64,000 nucleotides of DNA from Hyphodiscus hymeniophilus (taxonomy: Eukaryota > Ascomycota > Leotiomycetes > Helotiales > Hyphodiscaceae), in the NCBI GenBank assembly GCA_016508695.1, contig VNKQ01000009.1:186001-250000 (forward strand), in the 5' to 3' direction. The notes below the pieces were generated by a model that was not told where the DNA came from, ran no database searches, and saw nothing but the letters and a program-made list of their open reading frames with translations. The translations under genes and the position numbers were made by a program. Below, one piece after another: positions 10,555 to 21,085 of the stretch (position 1 is the first letter of the stretch; every line of letters begins with the position of its first letter).

Positions 10555-12760
10555 CCGTCAATTCAGACAAATCAATTGTCGAGACAGCACAATGGCCAAT
10601 TAGTAGCCAAAACCTACGGACGCGGTTCAACGACTAGAAGACAATGGCCGCCAGCAGCTAGCTGGATCTCTTCTTTCGAGCCTGAGAAGGAACGCAAAAA
10701 CGGACAGCGCACTTGGATATAGAGACTTTGAGTCGAGTTCCGAGGAACTGCGCAACCTCAACACCATCTGCGGCGTCAGACCAATGATGAACGCGCAGCT
10801 TTCAAAACGCAGTATTCAAATTGACTTGAAAATTATGGTGGTGTGGCCTCCGTGCATTACGGATGCAGGCTCTCCTTGCGGCGATTTGTGGTTCGGGCCT
10901 TGAGGAGAATCGCATTTCATTTTGGCGTATGCCAACAACCGTTCCTGTCCATTGAACAAACGCTGGTAGCGTTATCAAGGAGAATCCCTCGTTGATCTCC
11001 GAGGAAGACTATGATTTGCCGAAGATGGTCGCGCCGGCGAAGCGTCGTCAACAGGATGATGCAGACGTGGAAATTATGGTCGGCCAAATTCATTCTCTCG
11101 TTTGCTGAAGAAAAATGCAGACCAGTCGGGTGAAGCTTCTGCTTCTTCTCAAGAGTTAGCTCCCAAGAAGCCATGTCAGGGTCGCTGCGAAGTCTGTTCG
11201 CTCTGTGCATGCAGTTGGAAGCTGGCGTTTGGGCTGTTTACGAGTCCACTCGCCCAGCCCCACTCAGGACTTCTTCAGCAAGTCGAAGAAAAATTACAAG
11301 AATGTGTTGGCTATAACAACTTTCAAACCATCAACTTGTCACCTCTTGGTGCAACACGCATTAACTCGGCCGTCACACACGCTACGGTCTTGAGTGCGCT
11401 TTCATTTTTTACGACCTGATGTGCCTACTTCTCGATGTCGATGTCGATGTCGATGTCGATCTCGAGGACATTTCCGAAGTGGAATGTCGAAATGATGGAT
11501 GAAGAGGAGCGGATCGTCGACTACTTTGCAACAATGCCAGTCACCTACAATCGTATCAAAGCCCAAGACAACGAGAACAACCTCCAAAGCGCTTACGTAC
11601 GCGAGAGGAGATCGAAGATGATGACGAACTGAATGGTGAGGCGGCGGAATACGAGCAAGGCATGTGGGAGCCTTCGTGCCTTTCCTGTAACTCTTTGGCG
11701 AGCACCTCTGGCAATTCGTCTTAGTCTACATTGACGACGTGATCAAATTCTCCAAGACGGTTAGAACAAAATCTAAAAGACCTCGAGACAACGCTTGCCA
11801 TCTTAGAGCGATCCAGGGTGACTCTCCAAGTCGCCAAATGCCACTTGCACAGCCGATTTCAGCTCCCATCCCACTGTCGACATTGCTTTCGATGTCGAGG
11901 GCCTTTCGTTGTCGGGTATGCTTCTCCCGTGAGGCTCTCGAATCAAGCATGGCTTTCAAATGATTGCTGGTGACACCAACCAGCGCAACTTCTCCTACCG
12001 TGTCCCAGACCTCCCGAAATCTGACTGGAGTGGAAATATGACAGACCAGGCATTTCTTCGCCAGGCAGCTCAGGGCTAGTCAAGGCTCCACCCGGAAACA
12101 TCCTTGAGGAATGTTTTGCCAAGAAGGACAAAGAAGGACTTTACCACACTGAGGTCGTAACCGACCAGAGCTGGAAAACCAGGATTGGACCGTGGCTGCT
12201 GATGAACCAGAGGGAGATTCGGAAAACGAGAACAGTCCTACGGAAACCAGTCCGATCACTATGAAATGCTCTCTGCCATCGAAGGAACCTTTGGAACCAC
12301 CGAAGAAGAAGCCGACATGGAAGCCCCAGGCAGCAAAGGGAAATGAAAACCGAGAAGATAGGCAGTAATGAGGGCAAGGCTGAGCTTTGAAGTCATGAGC
12401 ATGCATCAAAATAATAACCATGATTTCGGAACAACGGCTCGATGTAGAGCAGGAGAAGGAAGGTACGGACTCGACAGACTCAAGATGTCCGCACCAGGCT
12501 CAACAAGCCCACCCAACACTGGGCCTTACCAGTCCAGCGCTTGGCAAGCGAAAGGCCAGAGAAACTATCAATGCAGCCACTACCGGTGGTTCAGATGATG
12601 AAGATCTGTACGGTGTTTCAGATCGAGAGAAAGCAGGTTGACTCCGTTCTTCTCTGAAGAGCTGTCAACATCGTTCGGTTCCTTTGCAGAGTGGCCACCT
12701 TGTGCTGTTTTGGCGTGCGGAGTCAAAAGGTCCTTCGAGTGTCATTTGAAAGTGGAGAAA
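10555..12760 (+). mobile_element. Degenerate Ty3/gypsy-like retrotransposon remnant
   Basis: At 11694-11765 one frame reads FGEHLWQFVLVYIDDVIKFSKTV: the YIDD box (YxDD catalytic motif of reverse transcriptase) with the LWQF and DVIxFSK flanks typical of gypsy Pol. The expected following segment, LERSRVTLQVAKCH (11803-11845), is in another frame, so at least one frameshift separates them; stops interrupt the rest. Upstream (about 10640-10760, 10970-11200) and downstream (about 12420-12650, acidic GGSDDEDLYG) are further coherent but broken stretches that may be Gag/Pol debris. No LTRs, primer-binding site or intact protease/integrase were found, so boundaries are approximate. It cannot make a working polymerase. 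Confidence 0.7.
11432..11460. repeat. TCGATG hexanucleotide repeat
   Basis: About five tandem TCGATG units within the retrotransposon-derived block. Confidence 0.85.
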
Positions 12761-13613
12761 CGAAGAATGTGAGAACGAGGATTTTGGAATTTCTTTCATC
12801 TTAGTTGTAAAGCATCAATGAAAACGTTTCAAAATTCGGTTTGTCTCGCTTTGCATGATCCCAATGTGTGTTCAAAGCAGGGCACATCATCCAGCTGGGT
12901 TCGTCTTCTCGTGCTTTCAAAGCCAAGACGTTCCGCGAACTTGTGCGCTGCAACCTCGTCATTCTCATCTCTCCAAAGACCTCAATTACAATCATTAATT
13001 ACGAATGCCACTCTCCACTTCCTGAGTCTCCCTCAGCCATGCTCGCTTGAGCTGATTGGCGGATCAATTGCCACCGTTCCCCGCAAAGTTTCTCCAGATC
13101 TCGAATTTATCCAGGCCCTATTTTGCCTTCACCCAGAACAACTCCGGCCCAGTCCTTACAGTAAACTTACGGAGGTAGACAAAGCCCCGTCTCTGCACCC
13201 TAGGCCCGTTCCTGGATCATCTACAAACCCAAGCTCCTCGTGAGATACTGTCCCCATTTTACTAAGGGCCTACGAACGAAAGGATGAGGAACACCGTTTG
13301 CCCGGCAGTTTGATTCGACAAGCATGCTTCCCCTAGGTTGAACCACCGTTGGCCTTACGGTGCATGGGGTTTTGGAGGGGCATGTTTGTTATGTAGGTAT
13401 TGACCCTTGCTGGGGAATACCAATTCTTCCGAGGTGAGCTTTAGTTGCAGCTTGCGGAGTAGAGTTCATATGTGAAGTCATGATTTTCTTCCTCGGTATT
13501 TATCTACAGATTTACGGCGCTTTCAAGGGAGAATTCACTGCGTTCATTCAGTCATTGTGTTAACTGCTTGGCTGCAAGATATCAATTTGCTGCCGAGCTC
13601 AAAGTAGTCCATC
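12761..13613. promoter_or_regulatory. Spacer and probable pectinesterase promoter
   Basis: No supported gene. The last few hundred bases before 13614 should hold the pectinesterase promoter; a TATTTAT element sits at about 13496-13502, about 110 bp before the ATG. I cannot assign specific activator or repressor sites with confidence. Confidence 0.4.
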
Positions 13614-15088
13614 ATGGCTAAATTAGATCTCGTTGTCTACGTCGCATTTTTTCTGTCTTTTGTAGCAGCCTGGGATATCGGTAATTATCACGATCGATCT
13701 AGTTGCCAGGCATATTCTAGGAACCCATTGGATGGTTGTGATAGCAGGATGACAGTCTTGGTGGGAAGGAAGTCGAAGTTCAAGACTGTGCAGTCAGGTA
13801 TGAACTTGTTTAGGAGATCTGAACTCCGCTTGCTGACAGGAATGCAGCCGTTTCTTCATTGCCAAACAACACTGGTGAGATTGACTTTTCGAAGATGCTA
13901 AAGGATATTGTTGTTGACAGTAGAATAGCTCCCTACGTGATCCTTATCGAGTCTGGAAATTATACTGAGCAGGTACACAGGGATTTTCGGTGGGTGGGTG
14001 GATATCATAAACTGATGCAAAACAGGTCAATGTTACCCGCAGAGGACCAACATATCTCATCGGCCAAACCGCACACCCAAAGAACCAATCCTATAATACA
14101 GTGAACATCATCTGGGCTGCTATTGCAGTGACAGGCCTGGACAATGCCTTTACTAGCACTTTGACCGTTGCACCGAACTTGAATGCTTCATTGACAGGCA
14201 GTGGGCCAATTGGATTTGCCGTCCCGGATAACACGCCTTTCGGATGTGTGGACTTTAGGACCTACAACCTGAACTTCATCAATGATTTTGCACCATACTC
14301 AGATGATCCATCCCTTGCTCTTAGTATCAGTCGAGCAAATGGAGGATTCTATTACACTGGGTTTTACAGCTACCAAGATACAGTGAGAGCCTTTTTTTTT
14401 CCACACCTCTCTCAAGGCCAATCAAACTGACATAATTTCTAGATATATGTTGGCAAATTGGGCAATGCTTATTTCAAGAATTGCGAAGTAGCAGGACAAA
14501 CTGACTTCTTCTACGGATTCGGCACCGCATGGGTAGAACAAACCTCCATTGCTCTACGCAATTGTGGCGGCGGCATAACAGCCTGGAAAGGAACGAACAC
14601 CACGTTCGTGAACAAATACGGAATTTACGTTGTTGACTCGAACGTCCACGCCGCAAATTCTTCCATCGCTCCTGTGATCGTGGGCAAGTGTGCGCTGGGA
14701 AGACCTTGGGTTCGTTCCTTCCTTCCCTAACCACCTCACCCTATTTCATCAAGACCCAATATACCATCCCTCCGAAAAGCTCTGGCACTAACAGCAAAAT
14801 AAGAACTCACAGATGCGAGCCATATTCGCACGCACCTACCTCGACAAATCCATCCTCTCGACCGGCTTCATAGACTGGGACCCCACACGCTACAACAACT
14901 ACACCGTGCAAGCCGAATACCATGACTATGGACCCGGCTACAACGCCACCGGTCGCGCGATCGCAAAGTTCGACGTCCAGCTTACCGCCGCACAATATGA
15001 GCCGTATAGCTCGCCTGCGCTTGTGTTCCAGTATCCGGACGGGAGTGGGCGGTTCGGGAATGTGGGGTGGATTGATTGGAGTGTCTGA
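13614..15088 (+). CDS. Secreted pectinesterase (pectin methylesterase, CE8)
   Basis: Five exons give 405 aa: 13614-13797, 13848-13972, 14026-14382, 14443-14709 and 14804-15088; introns are 50, 53, 60 and 94 nt. Residues 1-18 (MAKLDLVVYVAFFLSFVA) form a signal peptide with likely cleavage near AA-WD. The right-handed beta-helix catalytic motifs are present: SYQDT (D221, general acid), GQTDFFYG (D243, nucleophile, where the family usually has DFIFG) and LGRPW (R309). The enzyme removes methyl groups from homogalacturonan so that pectinases can act, outside the cell. About ten N-x-S/T sites suggest glycosylation. The last intron has a weak GTTCGT donor but a good CACTAAC branch; acceptor AAG at 14803 restores GRPW|NSQ. 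It lies between a dead retrotransposon and a helicase fragment. Confidence 0.93.
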
Positions 15089-15534
15089 GGGGCGGGTCCT
15101 ACTGAAGGAAGAAGGGAGTTTGAATTTGATTGACAATGATAGGATACAACTTGATTTGATATTAAATAGCAACCTCACTCCTCGTTGCAATTATGAACGT
15201 CTCATGCTCGTTTAGTTTCTTAATTCACATGAGTTAAACTAGATCTGTACTTTACGGACGGAGCAGCGGGGTTTTGTTAGATGTCCCTTTTGATAGTTTG
15301 ATGCTAGAAAGATGAAATGTGAAAGGTAGAAGGGTCGAAAGTCGAAACCTATACTTTTGTCCATCTTAGCATTGTTTGGTGTTCTGCTTGTTTTTGCTAC
15401 GATGAAGGTATTTCGCACAGGCTGGTTTGATTTCGGAGGGCCAGATCAAGTGAGTTCATGAAAATTGGGGTGAGAAAGGTAGGGCGGTCGTTGATTCAAC
15501 CGTTGGCAATGCCGTGAGAGCTCTTTCCCTACAA
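15089..15534. other. 3' flank of pectinesterase
   Basis: Probable 3' UTR and spacer; no gene or repeat seen. Confidence 0.4.
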
Positions 15535-15750
15535 GACTCCGAGTTTAATACGATGGTTGTTGACATGTAACCTCGGGGAGTACGAACTAGTCGGACTTCT
15601 TGGCCGATTTGCAACGGTCTCAAAAATTGTACTGGTTAGAGACCCGGAGCAGCTACCCCCAGTCGTTCTTTCAGGCTTTAATGAGCTGAACAATATCGCG
15701 GCGCTCTCAATGTTTCAGAGATTGCCTACCCGAGACTTTGGAAGAAGTTG
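15535..15750 (+). pseudogene. Fragment of an SF1 (Upf1/NAM7-like) helicase
   Basis: One frame from 15557 reads GEYELVGLLGRFATVSKIVLVRDPEQLPPVVLS, then MFQRL. This matches the region around motif III (GDxxQLPP) of superfamily 1 helicases, including the E-x-x-L-V stretch before it. The motif glycine is replaced by arginine (RDPEQLPP). Just upstream another frame reads FNTMVVDM, the expected motif II neighbourhood, so a frameshift or stop separates them. No other helicase motif follows; the frame ends at 15749. I read it as a short remnant, not a gene. Confidence 0.6.
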
Positions 15751-15803
15751 AGGCGTGAGTACTGGCTGAGAAAAGGATGTTCGGGCGTGTAGTCGTATGG
15801 CCG

Positions 15804-15856
15804 CTGTCGCTGTCGATGTCGCTGTCGCTGTCGCTGTCGCTGTTGTTGTCGTTGTC
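15804..15856. repeat. TGTCGC hexanucleotide-type repeat
   Basis: Roughly nine imperfect TGTCGC units; reverse-strand translation is an Arg/Gln run that I regard as non-coding. Confidence 0.85.
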
Positions 15857-16468
15857 GACAGCTTCTAAATATCGGGCCGGGGATGCTGTCTTTAAAAGAG
15901 ATTATCGGGCGCGTGCTCGCTGTCGATAGGATTCGAATGTCGAGCTGGTCGTTCTGCGGCCAGAAGAGTGTTGACCTCGGTGAGTCCCGGTATCTTCGTG
16001 TCCAAGGTCGTTGACGGCCCAAAAGCCTAGTGAGAAGGGGCGGTAATGGCAATGCAGTGGGTTTCCGGCGGTGGCGGCTGTGAGGTGCATTCCCCTTGTT
16101 GAGGGAGCCATTTCGTTGTGGTGATTGTTCTCTTCGGGATTGTGAGCTCCTAGAAAGTCTTTTATACCATGGAGAACAATGGGTAATTTCGGGTGCGTTT
16201 CGTGGCTCTCGCGAGACCTGGGGAGGTGAGTTTGTATGCTCCGTCTTGGATTTCTTGGATTTTGTATGCTTGTTAACAATCGGCTGTCTGGTAAGTAGCC
16301 GAGCCATCTTGACTGCTCTGCTTCTGATCATGGTAGAGGATGACTCGGTGTCGAGTAGGTAGGTGGTAGAGCCAGTTGCTGAAATTACCTTGATATGTGA
16401 GGAGATTATGCTATCTGTATACGAACTTAATGTACTTTTACAACTCAATGAACGCCCTGACGACCGAT
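15857..16468. other. Spacer before the MFS gene 3' end
   Basis: Short overlapping ORFs in both directions with low-complexity composition; no recognisable protein. It should include the 3' UTR of the MFS transporter. Confidence 0.4.
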
Positions 16469-18779
16469 CTAGTCGGCCTCGATCTCCTTCTCACTTGCAA
16501 CCTCTTTTTCAACTTGATCATCAGCCTTCTCGACTGGCCCAATATCTTCTACATCCTTAGTCTTATTTTTATCCTGCCCATGTCCAACTTTGACGCTCTT
16601 CCACTCAATCCCGAGGCACGCCACAAACGCTACGATCGCACACGCGGTAGTGATCCAATACGTATGCGTCAACCCTTCGACATATGCTTGCAATACAGCG
16701 TCTAACTGATCTTCATGATTCATTTCCGCCAACAGATGTCTGATCTCCGTGGCGCCGCTATGCAGGAAAACTTCTGCATCCAAAACCGGTGCATTCTTTT
16801 GGATTCCCGAAAGCAGGCCATTCTGGAAGAGTGTTTGTGCGACGGAGATAAAGAGCGCGCCGCCGAGTGTTTGGAAGAATGAAACGCAGGCTGTTGCTAC
16901 GGGGACGTCCTTCAATGGGAGGACTGTCTGGACGATCACCACTCCTCCTTGAAAACCGACACCGATGCCTAGTCCAGTAATGACTTGGTAGCCGAACCAT
17001 TGTGATAGAGGCGTGTTGATAGAGAATGTAGTGATCAGACCAGAACCGATGCAGAAGAGAACCATACAGAATAGCATGACGGGAGCGTAGTATCCAACTG
17101 CTGTTATCAACCCGCCTGTCACGATCGAGGAGAGAACGGTAGAGATAAGGAGGGGCAGGAGTTGAATGCCCGCATGTGTTGCCGAACTGCCTTGAACGGA
17201 CTGGAAATAGATGGCCAGATAGAAGATCAGCGTGAAGAAACCGGAGCCAAAGAAACATGCGAATGCGAAAGCACAGACTACGTTGCGGTTCTTGAAGAGT
17301 CGTGGTGGGAGTGTACCTCTATCGCCGAGTTTGATTTGGCTGTAGATGAATATTATAGTGAGTAACGCGAATCCGACGAATAGGCCGATGATTTTGGAAT
17401 TCGACCAGGCGTAGGTTGTTCCACCCCATTGTAGAGCAAGGAGGAGGCATACGACCGCTGGGACAAGGATGGATGCGCCTACTAGATCGAGTTTGAGGAT
17501 TCGTTGTATTGGTGTTAGGTGGTCAGGGTTGTTGTCTCTGTTTATTTTGAGAACAAGGAATATTACTGCGACTGCGAGGGCGCCGATTGGAAGACTGCAA
17601 ATTTAAGTCAGAGTGGTCAAACGGAGTAGAAGTCGAACATCGCAAACCATCCTCAAACCCAAGAATGGGGCCAGCGAAATTCGTGATCGACGAAGCGAAA
17701 ACCCTAGAAGCAAAGGTTTGAGTCGCAGAGAACAATTACATTTGCACGAAAATCCTCTTGTTATAGAAAACTAATCTAGTAACTTGAGAGTGTCCACGTT
17801 CAACTTTTGATGTCTTTTAGTTGATGTTGAGTTGGTCGTTTGGTGTGATATCCCAAAGCCTAATTTTTCGCTTCGCTGATCACGAATTTGACTGTCCGCT
17901 CGGAAGACTTACTTGATATAAAAACACCAACGCCACGAAATGTGATCACTGAGAGGAAGTCAGTAGATTCCTGAAAGCCTGCAGATATCGATAAAAACCT
18001 AAAGATGCCACCTAATAAAGGCCCGGCCACAGATGCTATTCCCCACATCCCTCCAATGAGTCCAAAGGCCGCTGGTCTCTTGCGAAGGGGTAGGCAATAA
18101 GCTAAGATGACAATGGCTCCAGAGAAAAGTCCACCGGTTCCCAGCCCAGCTATAGCTCGGCCAACAATCAAAGCTTTGCTAGAAGGGGCTGTGGCACAAA
18201 CAAGAGAGCTGTAAAAGCACAGGGTCAATGTAAGTCAACACCATGACACGGGAGAACTGACCCAAGCTCAAAGATTACAATTGCAGTGAGAAAGGTGTAT
18301 TTGATCTGTGGAACGGTCAGATTGGTATATAACAGACCGAGCAGGCTACTTACGCTGAATATGGTGTATATCCTTCCAAATGTTGGTTGCAGGGCTGTAG
18401 CTGTGAGCAAGTAACTGCTCCCATACCAGCCGATATCCTGGATGCTGTTGAAATGATCGGTGATCTTTGGAATGGCTGTGGAGATGATAGTTTGATCGAG
18501 AGCAACGAGAAAAACAGCTAGGCAAAGTGCCGCTAAGATGATCCAAAGTTTGGCTCCGTGTGGATACTCGATGTCTTCGTCGTCAATTTCAGCCTCCCCC
18601 GCCGAAACTACTTTCACGTTACCGATATTCTCTGCTGTCGAGGTCATCGTCGACTCTTTCGATTCTTCCTGGGTTTCCATTTTGGGTAATTCTTGAGCCT
18701 TCAGATCGCCAACTGATGTTTCCGTTAAGGAAGTTTGATGCGACTCGCCTGTCGCGTGTGCGGGGTCTGAGATCGCCAT
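16469..18779 (-). CDS. MFS transporter, DHA2-type 14-helix drug/metabolite efflux
   Basis: Five exons give 613 aa: 18779-18354, 18305-18262, 18208-17999, 17948-17913 and 17594-16469. The 36-nt fourth exon was found by restoring SDHISWRWCFYIN, a family hallmark before TM6, continued by LPIGALAVAVIF in exon 5. An N-terminal cytosolic tail (residues 1-79, Ser/Glu-rich) precedes TM1 with the LDQTIISTAIPKI motif of 14-TM antiporters; GRAIAGLGTGGLFSGA is the TM4-5 motif and GPLLGG follows. The C-terminal tail is Lys/Glu-rich. These proton antiporters export toxic compounds or secondary metabolites across the plasma membrane; the substrate cannot be told. No biosynthetic cluster accompanies it. Intron 4 is 318 nt against about 50 nt for the others and contains an inverted repeat. 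Confidence 0.93.
17672..17894. repeat. Inverted repeat inside MFS intron 4
   Basis: 17672-17701 and 17865-17894 are 30-bp inverted arms matching at 26 positions (perfect 12-bp and 11-bp cores, two dinucleotide differences), separated by 163 nt. Both lie within the 318-nt intron, which is six times longer than its siblings. A small inserted foldback element or an intron hairpin would explain this. No target-site duplication is evident. Confidence 0.75.
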
Positions 18780-19065
18780 CGATTCCTTTGTCCTTTGTTA
18801 ATCAAAACAACGAGTCCTCTCTCAGCATGACACGATGAAGCGAGATATTTTCTACCCAGTCCTTGCTGCTCTTTTCCTTATATCTTCTCGAGGTTGGAAG
18901 TCCGACTTACTTGGTTGGTCGCACGGGCCAAGAAGATCGATCAGGTTCCAGCTTTTCATCCAGATCATACAGGGTTTGTTGTCCGCATCTAGGAATGTGA
19001 TAGGTTGAAATGGCATCATGGTGGCTTGAGGCTGCAAATCGGACTGCGATGACGCCCGAATACCG

Positions 19066-19096
<31 letters not shown>

Positions 19097-19122
19097 ACTT
19101 TCTTACTTTCTTTCTTACTTAC
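19066..19122. repeat. CTTT microsatellite
   Basis: Tandem CTTT with scattered CTTA units, about 290 bp upstream of the MFS start on the opposite strand. Confidence 0.9.
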
Positions 19123-20377
19123 CTTACATACCCCGTGTCTGGGGCTTGTGGAGGACGAGGAAGTTGCGGGGTGCTTCCGTCATCCAAGATTTATAGATCA
19201 ACGATTGACGACGGACCGACATGACTGTCGCACAAGGATATCTCGTGATCAGACAGGAGTCTGCTACTACCTACCTCAGGAGTTGGATTAGCTTGCTCTT
19301 GTTGTACCGCATTGATGCATGCCTATGGAGACGAAAGCGGCAGTCAACAGAAATAAAAGCAGCACTACTCAAGTCTTCCTCCAGTCCCCCAGGTAGGAAG
19401 GCTCATGTTCCATCGTAGAAACTTCATGAGATGTCGAATCCTAATAACCGGGCATTCGTCGCGAAGTCTTGTCAAGTGCGGTGCGGTGCAGTGCATTGAA
19501 TTGAGCCGCATGAATCTTCGTGATGGTATGAAATAATTGCTTCTTCAGATACGATCACACCTTACGGCCACATTGCCTGCGTAAACAGGGTTTGGGAAAG
19601 GCATCAGCATGCATTGTTTCCCAATGAAGAAGAGCATTCTCCCGTGCATCAAGCCGAATCCCCAGCCGCTGTGGAGAGCAAACAAATACCTGGGACGGTC
19701 ATTTGCTGCTGCTTGTACTGTACAAGTACAGTAAGCACATTTCGAAAAAGAGACGAAAAAGGAACCCCTTGCAAGACGGGTAGAGTGATACACTCTGCGG
19801 ATAGACGACGTCGACGACCACGACGGAAGAAGCAAGAAGAAAGAAATAGTATATTTGTTCTTTGATTAATCAGGTGAAGCAAACGTTGGGTAGAGAGCAG
19901 TGCACAAGGGTCTCATGCAGTGATCTACCTAGTCAGGTCACCTGCTTTGGCGTCGATCTAGCAGAATCTCGCGTTCCTTCCCAGGTAGTCGGGCTGACTC
20001 CAGGGCAGCCGCAGCCGCAGCCTCAGCCTTGCTTCCTTCCTTCTCTCTTGCATCAACCCACCTATTTCTACCATCACTTCTCCTCCTTTGCACAGGAACA
20101 ACAACAACAACAACAACAAGAAAACAACATACAACATCGGAACTCTGCATCACACTCATCGCACTTTGCATATTGATTGCTCGAAGCAAACATTGCGAGA
20201 GAAGACTTCTAAGCCTTGTGAAGAAACCAGGCTACTGCACGGACCGCGCCGGGGAATTTACAGTACAGTACAGTAGCACGAGTCAACAGATCCTCCTCAC
20301 CGCCTCATCGTCATCTTCTCTTCGTTCGACAAACATATGAGCACTCACTCTGCTCCCCCTTCAATACCACTGATCAC

Positions 20378-20408
20378 CTTCTTCTTCTTCTTCTTCTTCT
20401 TCTTCTTC
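20378..20408. repeat. CTT microsatellite
   Basis: About ten tandem CTT units in the probable leader or promoter of the Argonaute gene. Confidence 0.9.
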
Positions 20409-21085
20409 AACACATCCAATTGACACTCCAATCACGTTTGTTTGAAACTGGGCCAAACTTGAATGATTGCAAGGCTGAATTCCAACTCACACTGGTAAGT
20501 TTCTGTCCCAGCCGCCCTTTCTTGCACGAACATCGATCACCATACCCGTCTTACCTCCATACCTACCGGTATCTTCACAATCATCCCAATGCCCTGAGAG
20601 GATCAATTCCGGAACAGCACCGTTTCTCCCACGCACAATTGCTTCCAAGTTCACAATCCCATGGTCACTCGTCTTGGTCCTTTGTCTTTCCTAACCACAA
20701 CAAACCTTCTTATTCAAAGTCTGCCTTTGATTTGGGCTGTATCTGCAATCAATCATCTCAGTTGATTAACTTGAAGCAACACCTTCCAGCCCCTTCTCCG
20801 CATCTTACCGCATGTCTTTGTTGTATCCCTTCACTCACATCCATCAATTGTCACAACACACAAAACGCAAACTCTCACACGCACTCCCGCACGCAGCAGC
20901 GGACAATCGCACCCTCATTCTATTTTACTCCTCTTATTCCTTCACATCACACTGCACTTCTCCAACATCAAGACCTACCTTACTGACAAGTCTCGTACTT
21001 TAGCACCTCATTCCGAAGCACATTGCTAGGATACGAACCCTTCATACACAATTTACAGAACCATCATTGATCTATCATCTTGATC

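Larger units (their letters stand above)
18780..21085. other. Shared intergenic region, MFS transporter and Argonaute
   Basis: Divergent genes flank this 2.3-kb stretch, so it holds both promoters and probably a long Argonaute 5' leader. It is rich in simple repeats: CTTT/CTTA (19066-19122), AAC (about 20096-20119) and CTT (20378-20408). GTACTGTAC-type motifs occur at 19715-19723 and as TACAGTACAGTACAGTA at 20260-20276. Pyrimidine-rich sequence continues to the Argonaute ATG, as in many strong fungal promoters. No convincing ORF. Confidence 0.55.

Noticed and set aside
15726..16448. Minus-strand frame of 240 codons rich in Arg, Gln and Ser
   Set aside because: Driven by the TGTCGC repeat and otherwise lacks domain character; no sign of splicing to the MFS gene.
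16469..18779. MFS transporter as part of a secondary-metabolite cluster
   Set aside because: No polyketide synthase, NRPS, terpene cyclase or tailoring enzyme is nearby; the pectinesterase and Argonaute are unrelated.
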